A model generated the notes under the pieces. It was not told the origin of the DNA. It saw only the letters and a list, made by a program, of their open reading frames with translations, and searched no databases. Shown here one piece after another: positions 1-6,697 of a DNA stretch of 7,608 nt. The stretch lies in NCBI GenBank assembly GCA_023389055.1, contig JAEWFA010000060.1:1-7608 (forward strand), written 5' to 3'. The translations under genes and the position numbers were made by a program. The stretch's first letter is position 1, and the number at the start of each line of letters is the position of its first letter. This stretch comes from Pseudomonadota bacterium (GTDB taxonomy: Bacteria; Pseudomonadota; Gammaproteobacteria; Burkholderiales; Burkholderiaceae_E).

Positions 1-118
1 CGCTCCACGCTTCCTCCCCACGCTCGGTCACCCTCGCGCAGTTGCGCTTCGCTTCGCTCGCTGTGATCAACTTGTGGCGGGACTTGCACCCGCAGGAGTG
101 CGCCCGTGCCGGGCGCAC
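1..118 (-). mobile_element. 5' end of a group IIC intron (partial)
   Basis: Read on the minus strand from position 118, the sequence opens with GTGCG, the conserved group II intron 5' end. A perfect 8-bp hairpin follows (GTGCGCCC, loop GGCAC, GGGCGCAC). Next comes a stem-loop at 93-77 (GCGGG, loop TGCAAGT, CCCGC), equivalent to the GGGUGAnAGUCCC element of domain I. Further in are CGCGAGGGTGACCG and GAGGAAGCG, which match in order and spacing what I remember of the class C intron of Oceanobacillus iheyensis. The upstream neighbour is a rho-independent terminator whose T-tract ends one base before the splice site, the usual insertion site of class C introns. The remainder of the ribozyme and any reverse transcriptase/maturase gene lie outside the window, so activity cannot be judged. 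The region resembles a tRNA 3' end at first sight but does not fold as one. Confidence 0.85.
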
Positions 119-119
119 C

Positions 120-148
120 AAAAAAAAACCCGCGAAAGACTCGCGGGT
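120..148 (-). terminator. rho-independent terminator, target of the intron
   Basis: On the minus strand a perfect 8-bp stem (ACCCGCGA at 148-141 with TCGCGGGT at 135-128) encloses a 5-nt loop. Eight T follow (127-120). A single G at 119 then separates it from the intron's GTGCG. There is no T-tract in the plus direction, so it works for minus-strand transcripts. The nearest minus-strand gene upstream is the small CDS ending at 270, whose transcript it probably ends. Confidence 0.88.
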
Positions 149-269
149 CGAATCCACCATGCGGTGGAGGAGGAGACTCCGTGGGGTGTCGCCTCGTGCC
201 GCCACCCGCCTGTCCGTTTGCGCCGGCCGATCGACTTGTCGATCGGCGCAGCGCTTCATCATTCCTGCT
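149..269 (-). other. hairpin-rich 3' untranslated region of the small gene
   Basis: This stretch lies between the stop of the 74-aa gene and its terminator and has no convincing gene. It holds two perfect inverted repeats. One is a 9-bp stem at 226-234/239-247 (GCCGATCGA with TCGATCGGC) with a 4-nt loop. The other is a 6-bp stem at 153-158/163-168 (TCCACC with GGTGGA), also with a 4-nt loop. Neither is followed by a T-tract on the minus strand. They could stabilise the mRNA 3' end, act as a leaky terminator or belong to a 3'-derived small RNA; the sequence does not decide between these. Confidence 0.5.
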
Positions 270-494
270 TCAGCGGTCCCAGCTGGCGCGGGCTGCCGCC
301 GCATCGACCTCGGCGCGCACACGCGGATCGAGATCCATCAGGACCTGCAGCGCGCGCTCCTGCTGCCGCGCGCGAGCGCTTTCGACCCAGCGAGCAATCC
401 AGGCGGACATCGCGCCGCGCGCCTTGGCAGGCTTTGCGCGTTCGTTTCCGCCGACGCGCCCGAGACCCCCATGGGTGGAAACAAGCGTTGTCAT
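270..494 (-). CDS. small conserved-type hypothetical protein (74 aa)
   Basis: The product is a 74-residue, Arg/Ala-rich, probably soluble helical protein without cysteines, signal peptide or membrane segment. I do not recognise a named family. The layout is an unordered Gly-rich N-terminus, a central helix around WIARWVESARARQQERAL, and an end with DLDPRVRAEVDAAAARA. It resembles short uncharacterised proteins common in Burkholderiales that end in a 'DPR..AE...A..RA' segment. The ATG at 494 is chosen because AGAGGA stands 7 nt before it (507-502). A promoter-like pair (535-564) lies upstream and a terminator (120-148) downstream, which supports a real single-gene unit. It is divergent from the LysR gene, so that regulator may control it. 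Function unknown. Confidence 0.68.
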   Translation of the reverse strand: MTTLVSTHGGLGRVGGNERAKPAKARGAMSAWIARWVESARARQQERALQVLMDLDPRVRAEVDAAAARASWDR

Positions 495-534
495 GATCGT
501 GTCCTCTGGGAAGGTGTGCCGTTGTGTTGAGAGG

Positions 535-564
535 ATTATGGCGAGGGTTGATGTATATTTCCAA
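535..564 (-). promoter_or_regulatory. sigma-70-like promoter of the small gene
   Basis: On the minus strand TTGGAA (564-559, 4 of 6 to the -35 consensus) and CATAAT (540-535, 5 of 6 to the -10 consensus) are 18 nt apart. They would start transcription near 528, giving a leader of about 35 nt that carries the ribosome binding site of the 74-aa gene. The AT-rich stretch stands out in a GC-rich window. This is consensus matching only. Confidence 0.5.
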
Positions 565-585
565 TTGATGTTGGCGATGAGTACA

Positions 586-600
586 ATTCGTCAATCGAAT
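586..600 (+). promoter_or_regulatory. LysR-type operator candidate (T-N11-A)
   Basis: A perfect inverted repeat, ATTCG-N5-CGAAT, contains the T-N11-A core expected of LysR-family binding sites (T587, A599). It lies 17 nt before the ATG of the LysR gene, in the shared region with the divergent small gene. A TACAAT sequence at 582-587 could be a -10 element for the regulator and overlaps the repeat, which would fit autorepression. A second pair of arms, AATTG (563-567) and CAATT (584-588), could be another half of an extended site. Confidence 0.45.
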
Positions 601-617
601 AGTTTGCGCCGGGCAGA

Positions 618-1628
618 ATGAACTTTCGAACCCTCGACCTGAACCTGCTGCGCGTCTTCGACGAGGTGATGGCCGAGCGCAACCTGACCCGCGCGGCGCG
701 CAACCTGGCGATGACGCAGCCGGCGGTGAGCAACGCGTTGCGCCGTCTGCGCGATGCGCTGGACGACGAGCTCGTGGTCCGCGCCGGATACGGCGTGCAA
801 CCCACGCCGACGGCGATTGCGCTGTGGCCGTCGGTGCGGCAGGCGCTGCAGCAGTTGCGCGAGACCTTTTCGCCGGCCGAATTCGTTCCCGCCGAAGCAC
901 GCGCGACGTTCACGCTCGCCATGGCCGACGCCACGGCATCGCTTCTGGTCCCCCCGTTGATCGCCTTCCTCGAGCACGAGGCGCCGGGCGTCTCGCTGCG
1001 CGTGCTGCCGCTCACCACGCGCGACCCGCGGCAACTGCTCATCGACAGCGACCTCGATCTCGCGCTCGGACACTTCCCGGCGGCGATCGCGGCCATCGCG
1101 ATGGAGGAGATGCGCCCCGACATGGCCGTCGCCTTCGGGCACGAACGCCTGTACAGCAGCCACTACGCGTGCGTGATGCGCCTCGGGCACCCGTTGGCCA
1201 GACGCGAACTGACGCTCGACGAGTACTGCCGCGCGCACCACCTGCTGGTGAGCTTCTCGGGCCGGCCCTTCGGGCACATCGACGAGACGCTCGCAGCGCT
1301 GGGCCGCTCGCGGCGCATCGTCGTCACCGTCAACCAGTTCTTCACCGCCGGCATCATCGTCGCGAACTCGGACCTGCTCACCGTGCTGCCGAGACACTTC
1401 CTGTCGTCGACGGGAACGACCGACAAGGTGGCCGTGCGCGCCCTGCCCTTCGAGTTGCCGCGCGTCGACGTTCATTCGATGTGGCATCGGCGCCGCGAGA
1501 GCCGGCCCGGGCACGCGTGGCTGCGCGAGTCGATCCTGCGTGCCGCGGCAACGCCGCTGCGCGAGCGGGTGGTGCCGGGTTCGCCGTCGAGCGAAACGAG
1601 CGTCGATCGGGCCGGCGCGCCGGGATGA
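618..1628 (+). CDS. LysR-family transcriptional regulator
   Basis: This is a 336-aa LysR-type regulator. The N-terminal winged helix-turn-helix covers about residues 5-64, with the typical core LTRAARNLAMTQPAVSNALR (23-42) and the following ELVVR wing. A linker helix follows to about 85, then the periplasmic-binding-protein-like effector domain (about 95-310). The last 25 residues (Pro/Ser/Arg-rich) look like an unstructured tail. The start of the helix-turn-helix domain resembles the NodD/LeuO-like branch (DLNLLRVFDEVMAERN). The ATG at 618 puts the domain at the expected distance from the N-terminus, but its ribosome binding site is weak, so a leaderless or weakly translated message is possible. 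The effector is unknown. The gene is convergent with the molybdoenzyme operon and divergent from the small gene. By the usual LysR arrangement the divergent gene and itself are the first targets to suspect; control of the operon is only a guess. Confidence 0.93.
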   Translation: MNFRTLDLNLLRVFDEVMAERNLTRAARNLAMTQPAVSNALRRLRDALDDELVVRAGYGVQPTPTAIALWPSVRQALQQLRETFSPAEFVPAEARATFTLAMADATASLLVPPLIAFLEHEAPGVSLRVLPLTTRDPRQLLIDSDLDLALGHFPAAIAAIAMEEMRPDMAVAFGHERLYSSHYACVMRLGHPLARRELTLDEYCRAHHLLVSFSGRPFGHIDETLAALGRSRRIVVTVNQFFTAGIIVANSDLLTVLPRHFLSSTGTTDKVAVRALPFELPRVDVHSMWHRRRESRPGHAWLRESILRAAATPLRERVVPGSPSSETSVDRAGAPG

Positions 1629-1638
1629 AGCCCGGCGC
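1617..1638. terminator. GC-rich hairpin between convergent genes
   Basis: A perfect 8-bp inverted repeat (GCGCCGGG at 1617-1624 with CCCGGCGC at 1631-1638) has a 6-nt loop that contains the LysR stop codon (1626-1628). Its right arm ends one base before the thioesterase stop (1641-1639). There is no T-tract on either strand, so it is not a classical rho-independent terminator. A hairpin placed exactly between two converging genes may still pause polymerase or protect both mRNA 3' ends. Confidence 0.45.
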
Positions 1639-2103
1639 TCAGCGAAGCCGCTGCAGCGCCTCGCGCAATGCTGCCGGCAGCGCGACCGGCCGGTTGCTGT
1701 CCCGATCGACGTACACGTGCACGAAGTGTCCCTGCGCGCAGGCGAGCGCTTCGTCCTCGCGGAAGATCCCGAGCTCGTAGCGCACGCTGCTGTTTCCGAG
1801 ATGCGCGACGCGAACGCCCGCCTGCACTCGATCGGGAAACGCGATCGGACGGAAGTAGTGGCAGTTCGTTTCGACGACGAGCCCCACGACCGCACTGCGC
1901 TCGATGTCGAGCGCGCCCATCTCGATCAGGTAGCGGTTGACCGCCGTGTCGAAGAACGAGTAGTAGACGACGTTGTTGACGTGCCGATACGCGTCGTTGT
2001 CCATCCAGCGCGTCGTGATCGGACAGAAATGGCGGTAGGCATCGCGCGCCTGCGGCGACGGGCGGGCGCCCCCCGCCGCCTGCGCCGCATCCCCATCGCT
2101 CAC
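1639..2103 (-). CDS. acyl-CoA thioesterase, 4-hydroxybenzoyl-CoA thioesterase/YbgC-type hotdog fold
   Basis: This 154-aa single-domain hotdog protein would hydrolyse an acyl-CoA thioester to the acid and CoA in the cytoplasm. The signature is RWMDNDAYRHVNN at about residues 32-44, followed by YYSFFDTAVNRYL. D37 aligns with the catalytic Asp17 of the Pseudomonas 4-hydroxybenzoyl-CoA thioesterase, and ETNCHYFRPIAFPD is the typical second strand region. There is no ATG in frame before residue 34. The GTG at 2103 is chosen because it overlaps the upstream stop (GTGA) and has GAAGAG 9 nt before it. Length is normal for the family. As the last gene of a coupled operon behind a PadB-like oxidoreductase, it may release a CoA-bound product or clear dead-end thioesters. 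The acyl group cannot be told from the sequence. Confidence 0.9.
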   Translation of the reverse strand: MSDGDAAQAAGGARPSPQARDAYRHFCPITTRWMDNDAYRHVNNVVYYSFFDTAVNRYLIEMGALDIERSAVVGLVVETNCHYFRPIAFPDRVQAGVRVAHLGNSSVRYELGIFREDEALACAQGHFVHVYVDRDSNRPVALPAALREALQRLR

Positions 2104-3896
2104 TGCACGCTGCTCTTCATCGGCGCGGCGTTCGACGGCCGCGGCATCGCCGAGCGATCCATCCGCGACGGCGCCGCGAAACGCCCGGAGCCGCGCTGCG
2201 GCATCTTGCGCAGATCGAAGCCCTGCATGTAGGCCGCGCGCACGATCACCGTGTATTTCCAGCCCGCGCCGCCGGCGATCGCCGCGATACCGGCCAACGC
2301 CAGCAGCGCAGCGGCGAACGACGGCACGAGCCAGGCGAGGATCGCGAGCACGGCGGGCGCTGCGTGACCGAGCCCGTGCAACGTCGGCGTGAACGCATCG
2401 AGCACGCGGCGCGACAACGGCGGAATGCCGTTGTCCCGCGCGCTGCCGACGTACGTGCGCCACAACGCGGCGTTCAGCACGGCAAGCACGACGAGCGAAC
2501 CGATCACGAACGACGTCCAGCCTGACGAGCGCCACGACGCGCCGAACAGCGCGACGACGACGGCCAGCGCGCCTGCGCCTTCGAGCAGCGCGGTGGCGCC
2601 CAGCATCCACGGCATCAGCCCGACGCGCCAGGCGGGGATGCCGCGCGCGCGATGCAGGATCTTCGCCTGGCAAAGCAGGAACACCGCGGCAGAGACCGCG
2701 GCGAACGCGAACGGCACCGGACCGGGCGCGACGAGGCTCGCCAGTACCGACGGGAAGAACACGAGCGCCGCGTACAGCTCACGCGTCATCCACGAGCTCT
2801 GCCAACGGGTGGCGGCGCGCCAGAAGCGCATCTGCCGGCCGATCTTCAGGAACACGCAGAACAACCCGATCGCCACCAGCGCCGCCGACACGAAGAAGAG
2901 CGATGGGCCCGCATCGGTGGAGAGCGCGCCGATCGACATCGCTGCGGAACCGGTGAGAGCAAGCCCCGTGCCGATGCCGCCGAAGATCCAGTTCATCGCC
3001 GCGCGCCAGTCCCAGAACGCCTGGCGCGGACCGACGAGCGGATTGGCCGGATCGGCGCGGCGATCGTCGTCGAGGTCTTCGCTCGATGCGCTGCGCCCGG
3101 GAACCGCCGGCGTCGTGTACAGGTACTTGATCTGCGGATCGGTGCCGACGTCGGCGTTCAGCTGCAGGTACGCGCCTTCGCGCGTCAGGCGCGAAACGTT
3201 GCTGTCCGGATCGTTGAAGTCCCCGAACTGGATCGCCTGCGCGATGCACGACGCCGAGCATGCCGGAGTCGCTTCCGGGTCGACGCCGGGCTTCAGGCCC
3301 CGGGCCAGGCCTTCGTCGAGGCGGTCGACGCAGAACGTGCACTTCTGCGCGACGCCGATGCGCTCGGGGTGCGCAGTGGCCTTCTCCTGCTCGGTGCGCT
3401 GCTTGCCGTAATAACCGGTCATCTCGTGCGCGATCGTGCGCGCGTTGTACGGGCACGAGACGGCGCAATACGCGCAGCCGATGCACACGTCGTAGTTCAT
3501 CGTCACCAGCCCATCCTCGCGCTGGCGCGTCGCGCCGGTGGGGCAGACGGGCACGCACGGCGGCTCGGCGCAATGCTGGCAACCGGTGACGAGGAACAGC
3601 CGTTCGACGTTGGGGAAAGTGCCCTGCTCGACGTCGAGCACGCGGCGCCATTGCACGCCTGGCGTGGTGTCGTTGGCGTGCTTGCAGGCGATCGTGCAGG
3701 TCTGGCAGCCGACGCAGCGGTTCAGGTCGATGACCATTCCCCAACGCGGCGTATTCGACGATGCCCGCGGCTTTGCGCTCGGCGTGTAGCCATCGGCCTG
3801 GGCGCCGAGGACCTGGTCGAGATCGGCCTGCTCGATGGTGCGGGCGAGCGGGCTGTCGCGGCCCGAACCCGCGGTTCGCGTGACGACGTCGTTCAT
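2100..3896 (-). CDS. fused 4Fe-4S electron-transfer subunit and NrfD/DmsC-like membrane anchor (PadC-PadD-like)
   Basis: This 598-aa protein joins two subunits that are usually separate. Residues about 50-260 form a DmsB/NrfC-type ferredoxin with sixteen Cys in four sets: 61/64/67/71; 106/109/114/118; 138/141/144/148; and 186/189/213/217. This is enough for four 4Fe-4S clusters carrying electrons from the molybdenum subunit. A charged linker (about 262-295) leads to an anchor domain (about 300-555) with roughly eight hydrophobic helices, such as 332-352, 396-412, 428-451, 460-478 and 510-545, like DmsC/NrfD proteins that reduce or oxidise quinone. There is no Tat signal, so the FeS part should face the cytoplasm. 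The ATG at 3896 overlaps the preceding stop (ATGA) and has GAGGAG 7 nt upstream (3909-3904). In Thauera-type PadBCD the two parts are separate proteins. The tail after 560 is Arg/Pro-rich. Confidence 0.88.
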   Translation of the reverse strand: MNDVVTRTAGSGRDSPLARTIEQADLDQVLGAQADGYTPSAKPRASSNTPRWGMVIDLNRCVGCQTCTIACKHANDTTPGVQWRRVLDVEQGTFPNVERLFLVTGCQHCAEPPCVPVCPTGATRQREDGLVTMNYDVCIGCAYCAVSCPYNARTIAHEMTGYYGKQRTEQEKATAHPERIGVAQKCTFCVDRLDEGLARGLKPGVDPEATPACSASCIAQAIQFGDFNDPDSNVSRLTREGAYLQLNADVGTDPQIKYLYTTPAVPGRSASSEDLDDDRRADPANPLVGPRQAFWDWRAAMNWIFGGIGTGLALTGSAAMSIGALSTDAGPSLFFVSAALVAIGLFCVFLKIGRQMRFWRAATRWQSSWMTRELYAALVFFPSVLASLVAPGPVPFAFAAVSAAVFLLCQAKILHRARGIPAWRVGLMPWMLGATALLEGAGALAVVVALFGASWRSSGWTSFVIGSLVVLAVLNAALWRTYVGSARDNGIPPLSRRVLDAFTPTLHGLGHAAPAVLAILAWLVPSFAAALLALAGIAAIAGGAGWKYTVIVRAAYMQGFDLRKMPQRGSGRFAAPSRMDRSAMPRPSNAAPMKSSVQ

Positions 3897-6697
3897 GCGA
3901 TGGCTCCTCGCGCCGATTCGCGCCGGCCGGATGCACCGGCCGACGTCGCGTCGGACGGCCCGCCGATCAACTGTCCGTTCGCCGCCCGGCGGATGCGGAT
4001 GCGCATCACGTCGGAGCCGCTGCCCGTTCCGTCGGTGAGCTTCAGCGACAGATCGGTGAGCGAATTCAGGCTGGGCAGCTTGAGGTCTTTCGCGAAGGGC
4101 GTCTTCCAGTGGTCGAATTGGCCGATCATCAGTACCGTATCCGGTCGGATGCCTTCGCGAAGCACGGCGTTGCCTTCAGTGCGGCCCGACACCGATTCGA
4201 GGATCAGCCGTTCGCCTTCGGCGATGCCCAGCCGCCGCGCGGTGCTGCGATTGACGATGACGCCGCGGTGTCCCGCAACGTTGTTCGCGACTTCGTTGAT
4301 CAGCGGCAGTCCGACGTTGGCGCCCCAGCTGTACTGCATCGAACGCGCGGTGAGCGCCCAGAACGGAAACTCGTCCGGGTCGTGCCCGTACTCGCGTGCG
4401 TACTCGATCCAGATTTCCGGAAAGCGCTCGTAGGTGGGCAGGAATTCGTATTCGGCGAGCTGGTGCTCCCACCACGACACGCCGATCTCGTGCAGCCGGT
4501 GCGCAAGCTGCCGGCCATGGCGCACGACGCGCTCCTGGTACGGCAGTTCGAAGCGCAGGTTCTGCCGCTCGAGTGCAGGGTAGAGGTACCAGTCGAGCTG
4601 CGGGAACGGACGCAGCAGGAAGCCGTTCTCCTTGAACCAGTCGAGATCGCGAATCTCTTCGCCGCCTGTGAGATCGTGGCTCGCCGCCTTGGCGATCGCG
4701 TTCCAGATCTCGTCGCCGGCCGGCTTCTTCGTCTCGTCGAGCGAGTAGTCGAAGCTGCCGTTGCGCGCGCGCAGCGCCATCCCGGCGGCGCCCTTGTTCA
4801 CCGCCTTCACGTACTCCGGAAGAATGCCGGCGCGCTCGGCCAGCGCCGTGGAGATGTCGGTGAAGTCCATCACGTCGCAGTGCGAGTCGATCGCCGGCTG
4901 GCGGATCGCCCAACCCTCGTGCTTCCAGAACTGCTCGGTGAACTTCGTGCTGCCGATGCGGATGAGCTGCGTGCTCTCCAGGTCGAGCGCCTCGGGCAGC
5001 AGGATGTCGGCGAAGTGATTGGTTTCGTCCTCGGTGTAGGAGAACGCGACGATGAACGGGAATTCGGCGAGCCGCTCGGCGATCTCGGGCGCGTTCCACG
5101 ACGAGATCGCCGGGTTCGTGCGGTAGCACATCCACATGTCGGGCGGCGTGACGCGCGGCCAGTTCTCGGGCGACTTCTTCTGGAAAAGCCACGGCAGGTG
5201 CGCAGGTCCCAGCGCCGGCGACCACGGCGAATCGGAGACGAGCGGCACCAGCGTCTTGTACGCGTTGCGGATGTGCGGCTGGCGCATCCAGCCGTCGCGC
5301 GAGGTCTCGTTGAACTGATACTGCATCAGCCCGTCGGGGCCGGGCAGCACGGACCCGACGCGCGACGCCGCGGGGCGCACGAGCTTGACCGCCGTGCCCA
5401 GCGTGCCGCCGGGTACCTCGAGCGCGCCCACGAGCACGGCGAGCATCGTGCGCGCCCAGCAGCAGTGATAGCCGCCCCAGCCGTTGTTCACCGATTTGCC
5501 GACCATCACGGCCACCGGCCGGAAAGGCAGCGTCTGGCCCTCGATCTCGATCGTCTGCCCGATGCAGGCGTGGGCGACGTATTCGTCCGCAATGCGACGG
5601 ATCGTCTCGGCCGACACGCCGCACTCCTCGGCGGCCCATTCGGGCGAGTACTGGCGCATGTGATCGAGGAATACGCGAAACGACGGACGCGCGGCGGCCG
5701 CCGAATGCTCGATGCGTTCGTCGTCCGGTCCGTGCTCGACGCCGGCCACGGTGAACTCGCCGTCGAGCGCCGGGTCCTGCAGGCCTGGATCGTCGTAGGC
5801 TTTCGCCTTTCCGTCGGCGAGGTCCCAGATCAGCGGCTTGCCACTTTGCGCATCGCGCACGAACCAGCCGTTCGGTCCGACCAGGTACGGCGAGCTGCTG
5901 CGGTTCTTCAGGAACGGGATGTCGCAGGATTGCGCCCACCCCTGCTCGTGCACGATCCGATGGATCAGCGCGAAGAGAAAGGCGGCGTCGGTCTTCGGCC
6001 GGATCGGAACCCATTCGGCCGACAACGCACCGGTAACCGAAAGGTGCGGCTCGACCTGCACGCGCTTGGCGCCGCGCACGCGCGCATCGGCCTCGCGCCA
6101 GATGCCGACCACGCCGCCCGACGCCTCGACGTTGTTGCCGCAATTGATGATGTAGTTCACGTACGGCGTGTCGGGCGACACGATGAACGCGCGGTGCCAC
6201 AACTCACCGTACAGGTGCTCGGAGTGATAGCACTTGACGCCCTGCCCGGCGCCGTAGCCCTGGTCGATCGGGCCCCAGGCAGCCATGAAGGCGGGAAAGC
6301 TGCCCATGTACTGCACCGGCGTGCCGCCGCCGCCGGTGGAGGTGGCCAACCGCGGCACGCCCTCGTCGTTCAGCAGGCCCTTGGCGCGGATCTCGCGCAT
6401 CTTCGCGCCGACGATGTCGAGCGCCTCGTCCCAGCTGATCGCGACGAAGCCGGGATCCTCGTTGCGGCCTTTCTTCGGATTCGTGCGCTTCATCGGCTGG
6501 CGAATCCGGTTCGGGTTGTACGTCTTCTGCACCAGGCCGTAGGCCTTCACGCAGACACGCCCGCCGCCGGGGTGCTGGCCGCTGATGTCGTAGTTCGACT
6601 CGATGCGCGTCGCGACGCCGTCCTCGACCTCGACCTTCAGCAGGTCGGGTCCCGCTACGCACTGGTAGCAGTAGATGGGAACCTTCTTCGCAGCCAT
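3893..6697 (-). CDS. padB: molybdopterin oxidoreductase large subunit, PadB-like (phenylacetyl-CoA:acceptor oxidoreductase family)
   Basis: This 934-aa catalytic subunit belongs to the DMSO reductase superfamily. The N-terminal FeS region (residues 8-52) has C10, C13 and C49, but Asp18 stands where the third Cys is expected. The molybdopterin domain follows to about 570, and C156, in VKCYHSEHLYGELWHRAF, is the likely molybdenum ligand. The cofactor-binding C-terminal domain is at about 775-905. The opening YCYQCVAGPDLLKVEVEDG and the segment around GELWHRAF match my memory of PadB, which with PadC and PadD oxidises phenylacetyl-CoA to phenylglyoxylate and passes electrons to quinone. No Tat signal is present, in keeping with a cytoplasmic site. 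ATG 6697 is preferred over an in-frame ATG 16 codons upstream because a perfect AGGAGG stands 7 nt before it. Other relatives (SoeA, ArrA/TtrA types) fit less well. The family is secure; the substrate is not. Confidence 0.8.
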   Translation of the reverse strand: MAAKKVPIYCYQCVAGPDLLKVEVEDGVATRIESNYDISGQHPGGGRVCVKAYGLVQKTYNPNRIRQPMKRTNPKKGRNEDPGFVAISWDEALDIVGAKMREIRAKGLLNDEGVPRLATSTGGGGTPVQYMGSFPAFMAAWGPIDQGYGAGQGVKCYHSEHLYGELWHRAFIVSPDTPYVNYIINCGNNVEASGGVVGIWREADARVRGAKRVQVEPHLSVTGALSAEWVPIRPKTDAAFLFALIHRIVHEQGWAQSCDIPFLKNRSSSPYLVGPNGWFVRDAQSGKPLIWDLADGKAKAYDDPGLQDPALDGEFTVAGVEHGPDDERIEHSAAAARPSFRVFLDHMRQYSPEWAAEECGVSAETIRRIADEYVAHACIGQTIEIEGQTLPFRPVAVMVGKSVNNGWGGYHCCWARTMLAVLVGALEVPGGTLGTAVKLVRPAASRVGSVLPGPDGLMQYQFNETSRDGWMRQPHIRNAYKTLVPLVSDSPWSPALGPAHLPWLFQKKSPENWPRVTPPDMWMCYRTNPAISSWNAPEIAERLAEFPFIVAFSYTEDETNHFADILLPEALDLESTQLIRIGSTKFTEQFWKHEGWAIRQPAIDSHCDVMDFTDISTALAERAGILPEYVKAVNKGAAGMALRARNGSFDYSLDETKKPAGDEIWNAIAKAASHDLTGGEEIRDLDWFKENGFLLRPFPQLDWYLYPALERQNLRFELPYQERVVRHGRQLAHRLHEIGVSWWEHQLAEYEFLPTYERFPEIWIEYAREYGHDPDEFPFWALTARSMQYSWGANVGLPLINEVANNVAGHRGVIVNRSTARRLGIAEGERLILESVSGRTEGNAVLREGIRPDTVLMIGQFDHWKTPFAKDLKLPSLNSLTDLSLKLTDGTGSGSDVMRIRIRRAANGQLIGGPSDATSAGASGRRESARGAIA

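Noticed and set aside
72..120. tRNA-like 3' end with ACCA on the plus strand
   Set aside because: No acceptor stem, D arm or anticodon arm can be folded. The reverse strand matches a group II intron 5' end far better.
591..1895. 434-codon open frame on the minus strand across the LysR gene
   Set aside because: The LysR frame has a full helix-turn-helix and effector domain. This frame is an Arg-rich antisense shadow that also overlaps the thioesterase.
2652..4433. 593-codon open frame on the plus strand opposite the FeS-anchor fusion
   Set aside because: It has low-complexity Arg/Ala/His composition, runs across two well-supported genes and has no recognisable domain.
3893..6697. Assignment as SoeA (sulfite), ArrA (arsenate) or TtrA (tetrathionate)
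   Set aside because: ArrA and TtrA normally carry a Tat signal, which is absent. The N-terminal and Cys156 segments resemble PadB-type proteins, and the coupled acyl-CoA thioesterase favours a CoA-ester substrate. SoeA is the least easily excluded.
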